64,000 nucleotides of DNA from Sphingomonas sp. PP-CC-1A-547. GTDB taxonomy: Bacteria > Pseudomonadota > Alphaproteobacteria > Sphingomonadales > Sphingomonadaceae. Numbering within the stretch: position 1 is the first letter of the stretch; each line of letters begins with the position of its first letter. The position numbers were made by a program, and so were the translations under genes. This document shows, piece after piece, positions 34,769-43,392 of the stretch. The DNA is taken from contig NZ_RAPZ01000010.1 in the NCBI RefSeq assembly GCF_003610375.1, positions 222,161-286,160 on the forward strand. The letters are read 5' to 3'. A model generated the notes under the pieces. The model was not told the DNA's origin. It searched no databases and saw only the letters and a list, made by a program, of their open reading frames with translations.

Positions 34769-35674
34769 ATGACCGATCTCGCCATTCTCTACGAGCACCC
34801 GCTCTGGTTCGAACCGCTGTTCGCCGCCCTCGACCGCCGCGGCGTCGCGTTCACCCGCGCCAAGCCCGACGGCTTCTGGAACCCCGCCGACCTGAGCGCC
34901 CCCGCCCCCGTCGTCTTCAACCGGATCGCGATGTCGAGCTTCCTGCGAAGCGGCGAGCATCCGATCTTCGACACGATGGCGATGCTCGATCACTGGCACC
35001 GAACGGGTGCGCGCGTGGTAAACGGCACCGACGTCCTCGCGATCGACGCGTCGAAAGCCCGGCAATTGTCGCTGATCGCCTCGCTCGGCCTTGCGATCCC
35101 CGAGACCCGCGTCGTTCACCGCGCCGCCGACGTCATCCCCGCCGCGCAGACGCTCCGCTTCCCGCTGGTCGTCAAAGCGAACATCGGCGGTTCGGGCGCA
35201 GGCATCATCCGCTTCGACAGCCTCGAAGAGCTGCGCACCGCCGTCGCCGATGCCGGACTGCCGAGCAGCGTCGACGGGGTCCTGCTGGTGCAGGAATACG
35301 TCCCGGTCCGCGACGGCGCGATCACCCGGATCGAGACGCTCGACCGCAAGTTCCTCTACGCGATCGACGTCGCCGGCGCCGGCGCGTTTGATCTCTGCCC
35401 CGCGGACGCATGCGTCGTCCCCGGCTCCGGCATCAAGATGGCCGCAGTCGAGCCTTCGCAGGCCCTGAAGGACGCCGCCGAAGCGATCGCCCGGGCCGTC
35501 GATCTCGACGTCGGCGGCGTGGAAGTCATGATCGACGACCGCGACGGCATCGCGCGCTTCTACGACATCAACGCGTTGTCGAACTTCGTCGCCAAGCCAT
35601 TGGATGTGCTCGGCTGGGATCCGCACGACCGCCTCGTCGATTACCTCGTCGAACAGATCGAGAAGGCCCGCTGA
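34769..35674 (+). CDS. RimK-like ATP-grasp ligase
   Basis: A 301-residue protein of the ATP-grasp fold. The ATP-binding elements are FPLVVKANIGGSGAGIIRF (glycine-rich loop with Lys) and the metal-binding DVGGVEVMIDDRDGIARFYDIN near the C-terminus. The closest type is RimK, which joins an amino acid to a carboxylate. The start follows GGGGAGCG by zero bases, and a second ATG (MRIRGAMT) lies 18 bases upstream. It shares one base with the monooxygenase gene (TGATG), so it is the first gene of a coupled five-gene operon. The acceptor substrate is unknown. Confidence 0.82.
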   Translation: MTDLAILYEHPLWFEPLFAALDRRGVAFTRAKPDGFWNPADLSAPAPVVFNRIAMSSFLRSGEHPIFDTMAMLDHWHRTGARVVNGTDVLAIDASKARQLSLIASLGLAIPETRVVHRAADVIPAAQTLRFPLVVKANIGGSGAGIIRFDSLEELRTAVADAGLPSSVDGVLLVQEYVPVRDGAITRIETLDRKFLYAIDVAGAGAFDLCPADACVVPGSGIKMAAVEPSQALKDAAEAIARAVDLDVGGVEVMIDDRDGIARFYDINALSNFVAKPLDVLGWDPHDRLVDYLVEQIEKAR

Positions 35675-36690
35675 TGCGCTATGGTTACTGGACTCCCGTC
35701 TTCGGCGGCTGGCTTCGCAACGTCCCCGACGAGGGTATGGAGGCGAGCTGGGCGTACACCAAGGCGCTGACACAGAATGCCGAGCGCTGGGGCTATGACC
35801 TGACGCTGATCGCCGAGCTGAATCTCAACGATATCAAGGGTATCGAACAGCCCGCGCTGGACGCATGGTCGACCGCGGCGGCGCTCGCGGCGGTGACCGG
35901 CAGCATCGAGCTGATGGTCGCGGTCCGCCCGAACTTCCACCACCCCGCGCTGTTCGCCAAGGCGGCGGCGAACATCGACCGGATTTCGGGCGGACGCCTC
36001 GCGCTCAACGTCGTGTCGTCCTGGTGGGCGGACGAGGCCAAGCAATACGGCCTCCAGTTCGACCAGCACGACGATCGCTACGCACGCACCGCCGAATGGC
36101 TGACCGTCGTCGATGGGCTGTGGACCGAGGAGCGCTTCGACTTCGCGGGCCAGTTCTACACCACCGAACAGGCGATCTGCGCGCCCAAGCCCGCCAAGCG
36201 CCCGACCGTCTACGCGGGCGGCGAAAGCGAGAAGGCCAAGGCGATGATCGCCGCGCAGTGCGATGCCTACGTCATGCATGGCGACCCGGCCGACGCGATC
36301 GCGCCGAAGATCGCTGACATGGCGGCGCGGCGCGAAGCAGCTGGCGGCGCGCCGATGCAGTACGGCATGGCCGCCTACGCGATCGTCCGCGACAGCGAGG
36401 CGGAGGCGAAGCGCGAGCTCGACCGCATCACCAGCGTCACCGAACTCCCCGCCGGCTATGCGAATTTCGACCAGTGGCTGTCGGGCACGCAGCTCGAACG
36501 CGAACTCAAGATCCAGGAATACTCCGTCTCCAACCGCGGCCTGCGCCCCAATCTGGTCGGCACGCCCGAACAGTTGAAGGAGCGCGTGGCGGAGTACGAA
36601 GCCGCCGGTCTCGACCTGCTGCTGCTCCAGATGAGTCCGCAGGCCGAAGAGATGGAGCGGTTCGCGGTGCAGGTGATGGGCTCCGCATGA
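35674..36690 (+). CDS. LLM-class FMN-dependent monooxygenase
   Basis: A 338-residue flavin-dependent enzyme of the luciferase-like superfamily. The N-terminus [20 protein letters not shown] and [24 protein letters not shown] and [12 protein letters not shown] segments place it near the alkanesulfonate/dimethylsulfone monooxygenase branch (SsuD/SfnG-like). These enzymes use reduced flavin and oxygen to oxidise sulfur or amine compounds. The preceding ATP-grasp gene overlaps by one base and the next ABC ATPase gene by four. No flavin reductase lies in the operon. Substrate inferred only from family and context. Confidence 0.88.
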   Translation: MRYGYWTPVFGGWLRNVPDEGMEASWAYTKALTQNAERWGYDLTLIAELNLNDIKGIEQPALDAWSTAAALAAVTGSIELMVAVRPNFHHPALFAKAAANIDRISGGRLALNVVSSWWADEAKQYGLQFDQHDDRYARTAEWLTVVDGLWTEERFDFAGQFYTTEQAICAPKPAKRPTVYAGGESEKAKAMIAAQCDAYVMHGDPADAIAPKIADMAARREAAGGAPMQYGMAAYAIVRDSEAEAKRELDRITSVTELPAGYANFDQWLSGTQLERELKIQEYSVSNRGLRPNLVGTPEQLKERVAEYEAAGLDLLLLQMSPQAEEMERFAVQVMGSA

Positions 36691-37421
36691 TCCGCCTCAC
36701 CGACGTTGTTAAAACCTACCCGGCAAGCGAAGCAGCAGCCCTCGACGGGGTCTCGCTGGAGATTCCAGCAAGCGGCGTGTTCGGCGTCATCGGCCAGTCC
36801 GGCGCGGGCAAGTCGACGCTGATCCGCCTGATCAACGCACTCGAACGCCCGACTTCGGGCCGGGTCGAAGTCGATGGCGTCGACGTAGCCGCGTTGTCCG
36901 CCGCGGATCTGCGCGCGCTACGCCGCCGGATCGGCATGATCTTCCAGAATTTCGGCCTGCTGTCGTCGCGCACGGTCGCGGCGAACGTCGCGTTCCCGCT
37001 GGTGCTCGCGGGCGTATCCAAAGCCGAGCGCGAGACGAAAGTCGCCGCGCTGCTCGACCGCGTAGGCTTGGCCGATCACGCCGCAAAATACCCTGCCCAA
37101 CTCTCCGGCGGCCAGAAACAGCGCGTCGGCATAGCCCGCGCGCTCGCCACCGACCCCGACATCCTGCTCTGCGACGAAGCGACCAGCGCACTCGATCCCG
37201 AAACCACCCGCTCGGTCCTCACTCTCCTCCGCGACCTCAACCGAGACCTCGGTCTGACGATCGTCCTGATCACCCACGAAATGGACGTTGTACGCTACGT
37301 CTGCGACCGCGTCGCCGTCCTCGAACGCGGCCGCATCGTCGAGACCGGCGACGTCGCCGACATCTTCGCCAACGCCGCCCACCCGGCAACGCAGCGCATG
37401 CTGGCGGCGCTGGCGGCATGA
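36687..37421 (+). CDS. metN: MetN-like ABC transporter ATP-binding protein
   Basis: A 244-residue ATPase of the methionine/related uptake family. Walker [10 protein letters not shown] lies at 36-44, Q-loop Gln87, signature LSGGQ at 139-143 and Walker B ILLCDE at 159-164. It lacks the C-terminal NIL/ACT regulatory domain of full MetN (about 340 residues), which in E. coli senses internal methionine. Regulation by product is thus likely absent. It overlaps the monooxygenase gene (ATGA) and the permease gene (ATGA). The true substrate may not be methionine, given the neighbours. Confidence 0.9.
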   Translation: MIRLTDVVKTYPASEAAALDGVSLEIPASGVFGVIGQSGAGKSTLIRLINALERPTSGRVEVDGVDVAALSAADLRALRRRIGMIFQNFGLLSSRTVAANVAFPLVLAGVSKAERETKVAALLDRVGLADHAAKYPAQLSGGQKQRVGIARALATDPDILLCDEATSALDPETTRSVLTLLRDLNRDLGLTIVLITHEMDVVRYVCDRVAVLERGRIVETGDVADIFANAAHPATQRMLAALAA

Positions 37422-38080
37422 GCTTCTTCGCCAACATCGACTGGTCGGACATCGGCCAGGCCTGCCTCGACACGCTGATCATGCTCGGCGGATCGCTGAT
37501 CCTCACGATCGCGTTCGGCCTGCCGCTCGGCGTCCTGCTCTACCTCACCGACCGGGGCCGCCTGTCGCAGAACCGCGTCGCCAACGCCGTGCTCGGGATC
37601 ATCGTCAACGTCCTCCGCTCGGTGCCGTTCATCATCCTGCTGATCGTGATGATCCCGCTCACCGTGATGCTCGTCGGCACCTCGCTAGGCGTCGCCGGCG
37701 CGATCCCCCCGCTCGTCGTCGGCGCCGCACCCTTCTACGCACGGCTCGTCGAGGGATCGCTCAAGGAAGTCGACCGCACCACGATCGAGGCGGTGCAGGC
37801 GATGGGCGCCACCACGCGCCAGATCGTCACCGGCGCGCTGATCCCCGAGGCACTCCCCGGACTGATCGCCGGCGCCACCGTCACCGCGGTCGCGCTCGTC
37901 TCGTTCACCGCGATGGCGGGCGTGGTCGGCGCGGGTGGGCTTGGCGACCTCGCGATCCGCTTCGGCTATCAACGCTTCCAGACCGACGTCATGGTCGTCA
38001 CCGTCGTGCTGCTGGTCGTGCTGGTCCAAATCATCCAATATGCCGGCGACGCGCTCGCCCGCCACTTCACCCGCCGCTAG
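37418..38080 (+). CDS. metI: MetI-like ABC transporter permease
   Basis: A 220-residue integral membrane protein with five predicted helices. The EAA-type loop is in [22 protein letters not shown]. The segment [14 protein letters not shown] and the [22 protein letters not shown] end are MetI hallmarks. It overlaps the ATPase gene by four bases and precedes the binding protein by eight. It forms the membrane channel of the transporter. Confidence 0.93.
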   Translation: MSFFANIDWSDIGQACLDTLIMLGGSLILTIAFGLPLGVLLYLTDRGRLSQNRVANAVLGIIVNVLRSVPFIILLIVMIPLTVMLVGTSLGVAGAIPPLVVGAAPFYARLVEGSLKEVDRTTIEAVQAMGATTRQIVTGALIPEALPGLIAGATVTAVALVSFTAMAGVVGAGGLGDLAIRFGYQRFQTDVMVVTVVLLVVLVQIIQYAGDALARHFTRR

Positions 38081-38088
38081 GAACCGCC

Positions 38089-38883
38089 ATGAACCGCCGC
38101 ACTTTGCTCGCCTCGTTCTCGCTGCTCGCGCTCGCCGCCTGCGGTGGCACCAAGACCAACGACGGCAAGACATTGACCGTCGCCGCGACCGCCGTGCCGC
38201 ATGCCGAGATCCTGGAATCGATCAAGCCGACGCTCGCCAAGGAAGGCGTCGACCTCCAGATCCGCGTCTTCAACGACTACGTCCAGCCCAACCTCCAGGT
38301 CGAGCAGAAGCAGATCGACGTCAGCTATTTCGAGACCAAGCCGTATCTCGACGAGTTCAATGCCTCGCGCGGCACGCATCTGGTCACCTATGCCGGCGTC
38401 CATGTCGAACCGCTCGGCGCCTATTCGCGCAAGTGGAAGTCGATCGCGCAGATCCCCAACGGTGCGACCGTCGCGATCCCGAACGAGCCGAGCAACGGCG
38501 GCCGCGCGCTGCTGCTGCTGCAAAAGGCCGGGCTGATCACGCTCAAGAACCCGACCAATCCGCTGGCGAGCCTCAACGACATCGCCACCAACCCCAAGAA
38601 CCTGCAGTTCAAGGAGCTGGAGGGTGCGACGCTGCCCCGCACGCTCGGCGAGGTCGATCTCGCGCTGATCAACACCAATTACGCGCTCGACGCGAAGCTC
38701 AACCCGGTCCGCGATGCGCTCGCGATCGAGGACAAGAACAGCCCCTACGTCAATTTCGTCGTCGGCCTGCCCGGTGGCGAGAAGGACCCGCGCGTTGTGA
38801 AGCTGATCGCGGCATTGCGCAGCCCGGCCACCAAGACCTTCATCGAGCAGCATTATCGGGGTGCGGTCCTCCCGGCGTTCTGA
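38089..38883 (+). CDS. metQ: MetQ-like substrate-binding lipoprotein
   Basis: A 264-residue periplasmic binding protein anchored by lipid. The signal ends in the lipobox LALAACGG. The NLPA/MetQ fold is shown by TLTVAATAVPHAEILE, NDYVQPNLQVEQKQIDVSYF, VAIPNEPSNGGRALLLLQKA and NTNYALDAKLNP. It binds methionine or a close analogue (for example a sulfoxide or N-formyl form); the exact ligand is not clear. It ends the ATP-grasp, monooxygenase, transporter operon. Confidence 0.93.
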   Translation: MNRRTLLASFSLLALAACGGTKTNDGKTLTVAATAVPHAEILESIKPTLAKEGVDLQIRVFNDYVQPNLQVEQKQIDVSYFETKPYLDEFNASRGTHLVTYAGVHVEPLGAYSRKWKSIAQIPNGATVAIPNEPSNGGRALLLLQKAGLITLKNPTNPLASLNDIATNPKNLQFKELEGATLPRTLGEVDLALINTNYALDAKLNPVRDALAIEDKNSPYVNFVVGLPGGEKDPRVVKLIAALRSPATKTFIEQHYRGAVLPAF

Positions 38884-38921
38884 TACCGGCGCGGGCCTCG
38901 TTAGCGTAATTCTGAGGCTCC

Positions 38922-39890
38922 ATGACGGTCGTCGCCGCGTATCTCTATCGCCATGGCAAGCGCGTCCGCGCGGTCTCGATCGACGAAAAGGTCGATTGCC
39001 CCGCGGATCGCTCGGAGTTCGTCTGGATCGGCATCTGCGACCCGACCGACGCCGAGATGCGGACGCTGAAAGACCAGTATAACCTCCACCCACTGGCGGT
39101 GGAGGACGCGATCAAGGCGGACCAACTGCCCAAGGTTGACGTCTATGGCGACCAGCTCTTCGTCGTCGCCCGCACCGCGCAGCTCGAAGACGACAAGATC
39201 GCATATGGCGAGACCGCGATCTTCGTCGGCCACAGCCACATCATCAGCGTCCGCCACGGCTCGGCACGCTCGCACAAGGCACTCCGCGAACAACTCGAAG
39301 CCGCACCGACGTTGCTCATCAACGGCGTCGACTACGTCCTCCACGCGATCCTGGATTACGTGGTCGACGGCTATCTGCCGATCGTCGAGAGCATCGAGGA
39401 CGAAGTGCTGGCGATGGAACAACGCACGATCGACGCATTCCTCGGCCGCGACGAAATCGTCCGCATCTTCGGGCTCCGGCGCGAGATGATCCGCTTCCAG
39501 AGAATCCTAGGACCGATGGGCGAGGTCGCGGGCAAGATCGTCCGCCTCGATCTCCCCTGCATCGATACCGAGGCGAAACCGTATTTCAGCGACGTGCTCG
39601 ATCACGTCCGTCGCGTCCAGACGATGGTCGAGGGCCTGCGCGAAGTGCTGACGTCGGTGTTCGAATTCAGCAACTTGCTCGAACAGCAACGCACCGGCGC
39701 CATCACCCGCCAGCTCGCCGCCTGGGCCGCGATCCTCGCCGTCCCCACCGCGATCGCGGGAATCTACGGCATGAACTTCGAGAACATGCCCGAGCTGAAG
39801 ACGGAATACGGGTATTTCGTCGTGCTGGGGGTGATCGGTGTCGTCTGCGCCGCCCTGTACGTGAAGTTCAAGCAGGCGAAGTGGCTGTAG
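38922..39890 (+). CDS. corA: CorA-type magnesium/cobalt transporter
   Basis: A 322-residue divalent-cation channel. A large cytoplasmic N-domain is followed by two C-terminal helices. The signature GMN (283-285, in YGMNFENMPE) lies at the pore mouth. The N-domain has FVWIGICDPTDAEMRTLKD and LHPLAVEDAIKADQLPKV, typical of the family. It forms a pentamer in the inner membrane. It starts 38 bases after metQ and could share its transcript. Confidence 0.95.
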   Translation: MTVVAAYLYRHGKRVRAVSIDEKVDCPADRSEFVWIGICDPTDAEMRTLKDQYNLHPLAVEDAIKADQLPKVDVYGDQLFVVARTAQLEDDKIAYGETAIFVGHSHIISVRHGSARSHKALREQLEAAPTLLINGVDYVLHAILDYVVDGYLPIVESIEDEVLAMEQRTIDAFLGRDEIVRIFGLRREMIRFQRILGPMGEVAGKIVRLDLPCIDTEAKPYFSDVLDHVRRVQTMVEGLREVLTSVFEFSNLLEQQRTGAITRQLAAWAAILAVPTAIAGIYGMNFENMPELKTEYGYFVVLGVIGVVCAALYVKFKQAKWL

Positions 39891-39907
39891 CGGGGACCTA
39901 GCTTAGC

Positions 39908-39964
39908 TTGTTTCCCCGCGGAGGCGGGGACCCAGACTGTGCTCCCGCCTTCGCGGGAGAACAA
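39908..39964. repeat. 57-bp palindromic repeat, family B copy 5
   Basis: Left arm TTTCCCCGCGGAGGCGGGG, right arm CTCCCGCCTTCGCGGGAGAA. It sits between the convergent corA and oxidoreductase genes, and the symmetry is reduced (CCCAGACTGTG centre). Confidence 0.88.
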
Positions 39965-40013
39965 GAGAGCGGCCGAGACACATGCCAAAGTTCATCCCCC
40001 GGCCGGCTCCCGC

Positions 40014-41003
40014 TCAAACCTTGACGAGCATCTTCCCCGTATTACCACCCGAGAACAGCCCCAGGAACGCATCCGGCATCGTCTCGAGCCCCTCGTGCAC
40101 GGTCTCCTGCCGCTTCAGCGTCCCCGCCGCCAGCATCCCGCCCATGTCCTTGTAGAACTCCTCGGCACGATTCATGTAGTCGCTGACGATAAACCCGCGG
40201 ATCTGCACGCGGTTACCGATCAGCCGCGCGAGGTACTTCAGCTGCGTCGCCGCGCCGCTGTTGTACACGTCGATCATCCCGCACACCGCGAACCGCGCGT
40301 GCATCCGCGCATGCGCCAGCGCCGCATCGAGATGCTCGCCGCCGACGTTGTCGAAATACACGTCGATACCTTTCGGAGCAGCCTCGCCGAGCGCCTTCAC
40401 CACCGGCACGTCGCTCTTGTAATCGATCACCGCATCCGCACCGAGCGACTTCACCCACGCGCACTTCTCCGCGCCGCCGGCCGAGCCGACCACCGTCATG
40501 CCCTTGGCCTTGGCGACCTGCACCACGGTCGATCCGACCGCACCCGCCGCCGCCGATACGAACACCGTGTCGCCCGCCTTCGCCTCGGCAACCTGAAGCA
40601 GGCCGAAATACCCCGTCATTCCCGGCATGCCGAGCTGACCCAGAAACGCCTGCGCGGGTACGTCGAGCGCGGGCAGCTTCTGCACCTGCGCGGCCGGCAC
40701 GACCGCCTCGTCGCGCCAGCCCGCCATGTGCAGCACCATGTCGCCGACCTTGATGCCGTCGTCGTTGCTCTCGACCACTTCGCCGACCGCACCGCCCTGC
40801 ATTGCCTCGCCCAGCGCGAATGGCGGGACATAGCTCTTCACGTCGTTCATCCGCCCGCGCATGTACGGGTCGACCGACAGCCAGCGATTGGCGATCCGCA
40901 CCTCGCCGGCGCCGAGCGTCGACTGGTCGAGATCGATCATGGCGAAGTCAGTATGCTTTGGCATGCCTTGCGGACGTGCCTTCAGGCTCCATGCACGGGC
41001 CAT
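40014..41003 (-). CDS. NADP-dependent oxidoreductase (MDR, leukotriene/curcumin-reductase type)
   Basis: A 329-residue medium-chain reductase. The start MARAWSLKARPQGMPK follows AGGAG. The N-terminus with LSVDPYMRGRMND is the hallmark of the PTGR/CurA branch. The cofactor site is in VFVSAAAGAVGSTVVQVAKAKG. No zinc ligands are visible. Such enzymes reduce alkenals, enones or curcumin with NADPH and act in detoxification. The gene is followed by a convergent corA and preceded on the same strand by a strong terminator of the Gly-rich protein gene. Confidence 0.93.
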   Translation of the reverse strand: MARAWSLKARPQGMPKHTDFAMIDLDQSTLGAGEVRIANRWLSVDPYMRGRMNDVKSYVPPFALGEAMQGGAVGEVVESNDDGIKVGDMVLHMAGWRDEAVVPAAQVQKLPALDVPAQAFLGQLGMPGMTGYFGLLQVAEAKAGDTVFVSAAAGAVGSTVVQVAKAKGMTVVGSAGGAEKCAWVKSLGADAVIDYKSDVPVVKALGEAAPKGIDVYFDNVGGEHLDAALAHARMHARFAVCGMIDVYNSGAATQLKYLARLIGNRVQIRGFIVSDYMNRAEEFYKDMGGMLAAGTLKRQETVHEGLETMPDAFLGLFSGGNTGKMLVKV

Positions 41004-41069
41004 AAACTTGCTCCTGTCTTGATTATTCGTGTTGCGGGTATGGCGAAACGCACACCTTACGCAACCTGC

Positions 41070-41101
41070 AAAAAGGCCCGGACGTTTCCGCCCGGGCCCC
41101 T
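41070..41101 (-). terminator. Rho-independent terminator of the Gly-rich protein gene
   Basis: On the minus strand GGCCCGG pairs with CCGGGCC around an eleven-base loop and is followed by TTTTT. It lies between the Gly-rich gene stop and the start of the oxidoreductase, separating their transcripts. Confidence 0.85.
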
Positions 41102-41144
41102 TTTCGGCTGACATCATGCGACGCCAGCCAACGCTTTCAACCAG

Positions 41145-42527
41145 TTAGTACGTGGTCGAACCCGACTTGCCGAGCGTGTCCGACGTCGTGCCAGTGGTGG
41201 TGCCGCCGGTCGTGGTGCCGCCGGTCGTGGTGCCGCCGGTCGTGGTGCCGCCGGTCGTCGTGCCGCCGGTCGTCGTGCCGCCGGTCGTCGTGCTGCCGGT
41301 GGTCGTGCCGGTGCCCGATGCCGTGCTGGTCGCCGTGCTGCCCGTCTGCGAGCTCGAAGCATAACCGCTGGTGCCGGCATCCTTCTTGTCGCCGCCCGTG
41401 CGATCGCCGTACTCGAACATCGCCGAGTTGCGCTCCTCTTCTTTCCAAGCCGCCTTGGCCTCATCGGCCGACTTCGACAACGTCACCTTGCCGTCGACGG
41501 TCTTGATCCAGCGCGACGGGATCGAGTGGTGCACGCCGCCTGCATCGCGGTCGTTCTTGGTCAGCAGGATCCGGTCGCCCTTCACCTTGTCGACCGTGCC
41601 GACATGGCTGCCGTCAGACCCGACGACTTCCATATGCTCGGTAACCTGCGACAGCGAGCTACGCTGACCCTGGCGCTCGTTGCGCCACGACGAGAATTCA
41701 TTCTCGAACTTCGAGCGGTTCTCGCTACGATACTCGTCATAGTCGCGATCGAGCGCCGCGATCTGCGTGCTGCGCCAGCTATGGTAATGGTCGTCATGCG
41801 TGTTCGACGAGCGATTGCCGAACGCACGATTGTCCGAGTTGCCATAGGACCGCTCGTCATAGCGCGCATCGGCTTCGCGGCGGCGCTCGGCCTCGTCGTC
41901 ACCGAACCACGAACGAACTTCGTCGCCTGCGCGTGCGATGAACCCGCGATCGTCATAGTCGTAACCCTGGGGCTGGCGACCATAGTCACGCCCCTCGTTA
42001 CGGCTGCCGCCGCGCGAAGAGTTGCGGTTGTCGTCATCGGCGTCGCGGTTGCGGCCTACATCCTCGAAGCGGCGACCGTCCGAAGCATAGCTGCCATGAT
42101 ATTCGGTATCGCTCGAACCCTGGCTGCGCTGGCCGTAGGATTGCTGGCCATAGCGCTGTCCGGAGCGCTGCTGGCCATAGCCCTGCTGCCCGTAACCCTG
42201 ACCCGATCCCTGGCCATAGCGCGACTGGCCGTAGCGATCGCCGCCCGATGGCTGCGAGCGGTCATTGTGGCCGCCATAATAGTCACGGCCGCCCTGCTCG
42301 CGACCATATTGATCGCCGCGTCCCTGGTCGTCACGCCCCTGATATCCCTGGTCGCGGCCGCTGCGGTTGTCGTCGCGGTCATATTCGCCAGCGGCTTCAT
42401 ATTCACGCGCGCTGGAACGACCATAGCCGCCACCGTCTGCGCGGAAATCGCGACCATAATCGTTCGAGTTCGGCCGACCGTAATAGTCGCCCGACTGGCG
42501 ATCTCGGGTGTTGCGTTCGTAGACCAT
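41145..42527 (-). CDS. Low-complexity Gly/Tyr/Arg-rich protein with DUF2171-like domain
   Basis: A 460-residue protein. Residues 1-170 are low-complexity, rich in Gly, Tyr, Arg, Asp and Gln (GYGQQGYGQQ, YGRDF). A short segment FIARAGDEVRSWFGDDEAER follows, as found in SWFGD/BON-type stress proteins. Residues about 310-370 read as a DUF2171-like domain (VVGSDGSHVGTVDKVKGD, HSIPSRWIK). The tail holds about seven TTTGG repeats. A strong AGGAGG ribosome site lies five bases upstream, and a likely EcfG promoter 70 bases upstream. A general stress role is inferred; function unknown. Confidence 0.78.
   Translation of the reverse strand: MVYERNTRDRQSGDYYGRPNSNDYGRDFRADGGGYGRSSAREYEAAGEYDRDDNRSGRDQGYQGRDDQGRGDQYGREQGGRDYYGGHNDRSQPSGGDRYGQSRYGQGSGQGYGQQGYGQQRSGQRYGQQSYGQRSQGSSDTEYHGSYASDGRRFEDVGRNRDADDDNRNSSRGGSRNEGRDYGRQPQGYDYDDRGFIARAGDEVRSWFGDDEAERRREADARYDERSYGNSDNRAFGNRSSNTHDDHYHSWRSTQIAALDRDYDEYRSENRSKFENEFSSWRNERQGQRSSLSQVTEHMEVVGSDGSHVGTVDKVKGDRILLTKNDRDAGGVHHSIPSRWIKTVDGKVTLSKSADEAKAAWKEEERNSAMFEYGDRTGGDKKDAGTSGYASSSQTGSTATSTASGTGTTTGSTTTGGTTTGGTTTGGTTTGGTTTGGTTTGGTTTGTTSDTLGKSGSTTY
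41195..41310. repeat. 15-bp tandem repeat within the Gly/Thr tail
   Basis: The unit CCGGTCGTGGTGCCG recurs about seven times in phase with the codons, giving repeated TTTGG in the protein. Units differ by G/C changes at two positions. Unit number is probably variable between strains. Confidence 0.9.
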
Positions 42528-42597
42528 AGGAACCTCCTAATTGCTGTCCTGCGGCTGCCGGCCCCGTCGATCGCGGGGTCGTACATTCCGAGGACTA

Positions 42598-42623
42598 CAA
42601 ACGCCAAACTGGCGGAATGTTCC
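42598..42623 (-). promoter_or_regulatory. Candidate EcfG (general stress sigma) promoter
   Basis: On the minus strand GGAAC is followed after 15 bases by CGTT, or after 18 bases by TT. This fits the alphaproteobacterial EcfG/RpoE2/SigT consensus (GGAAC, 16-17 bases, CGTT), with spacing one base short by the strict form. It lies about 70 bases upstream of the Gly-rich protein start. No other pair in this window fits as well among those I scanned. Confidence 0.5.
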
Positions 42624-42763
42624 TGCGATTGCGGCGGCTTGACGGCGACCCGACGCTACGTTGCGACGACATGCCGGAGGCCGACTTGCGCAGCCTCACC
42701 AACCCGGTTGCAACGCCCAAATCGAGCCGCTAGATCACCATCCTGGCCTATGGCCAACCGCGC

Positions 42764-42839
42764 GGGGCCGTAGCTCAGATGGGAGAGCGCTGCAATCGCA
42801 CTGCAGAGGTCCGGGGTTCGATTCCCCGTGGCTCCACCA
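42764..42839 (+). tRNA. tRNA-Ala (anticodon CGC)
   Basis: Complete cloverleaf: acceptor GGGGCCG with TGGCTCC, D-stem GCTC/GAGC, anticodon stem CTGCA/TGCAG with loop ATCGCAC (anticodon CGC), T-arm CGGGG TTCGATT CCCCG. The CCA end is encoded. It reads GCG, a common Ala codon here. Confidence 0.97.
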
Positions 42840-42950
42840 CGCGGCATATCAACAGCAAGTCGACGAGCATCCAACACGTCGCGTGCCTAAGCTGTACCCC
42901 ACATCTGCCATGCGCCTTTCATGCGCGCAGTTGCCACGCTATCGTCCGGC

Positions 42951-43367
42951 ATGGACGAATTGACGTGCAACGTGGTCGGCATCGACTTCCCCAACGCGGA
43001 CAAGAGCAAGAGCAACCGCCGCATGGAATTGATGCTCTGCACTCCCGGCGAACCTGTCGACCTGCGTCGCGAGCCGAAGAATCCGTATGATGCGAATGCG
43101 GTGGCGGTGTTCAGCGGGCGCGGCGTGCAGATGGGCTATCTGTCCGCCGAACGTGCCCCGCTGATCGGACGGCGGATGCAGGAGGAGGAGCATTTTGCCA
43201 TATTCCAGGCCCTGGTCGGCAGCTACGGCTATGTCCGCATCCGCTTCGGCGGCGGCGCACCGACACTGCCGGATCCCGAAGCACCTACGCCATCACAGCC
43301 CCGCCCGGCGTCGTTCGATCCCGACGCGTTCTACCCCGACCCCGAGGGTCCCGAATGGGGCGCGTGA
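42951..43367 (+). CDS. HIRAN domain protein
   Basis: A 138-residue protein with a HIRAN domain: CNVVGIDFPNADKSKSNRRM, LRREPKNPYDANAVAVF and GVQMGYLSAERAPLIG. HIRAN domains bind the 3' ends of single-stranded DNA and occur in the HLTF/RAD5 helicases. Here it stands without a helicase. The C-terminus is Pro/Asp-rich (PTLPDPEAPTPSQP) and probably disordered. The start MDELTCN is 30 bases inside a longer frame. It lies just after tRNA-Ala and is convergent with the molybdopterin-type gene. Role in DNA repair is inferred only. Confidence 0.85.
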   Translation: MDELTCNVVGIDFPNADKSKSNRRMELMLCTPGEPVDLRREPKNPYDANAVAVFSGRGVQMGYLSAERAPLIGRRMQEEEHFAIFQALVGSYGYVRIRFGGGAPTLPDPEAPTPSQPRPASFDPDAFYPDPEGPEWGA

Positions 43368-43392
43368 CGCATTCCCCCCCGAATGGGATGAA

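Noticed and set aside
41526..42773. A 415-codon hydrophobic plus-strand frame opposite the Gly-rich protein
   Set aside because: It looks membrane-like, but this follows from the complement of Gly/Arg/Tyr codons; the other strand has AGGAGG, a promoter and a terminator.
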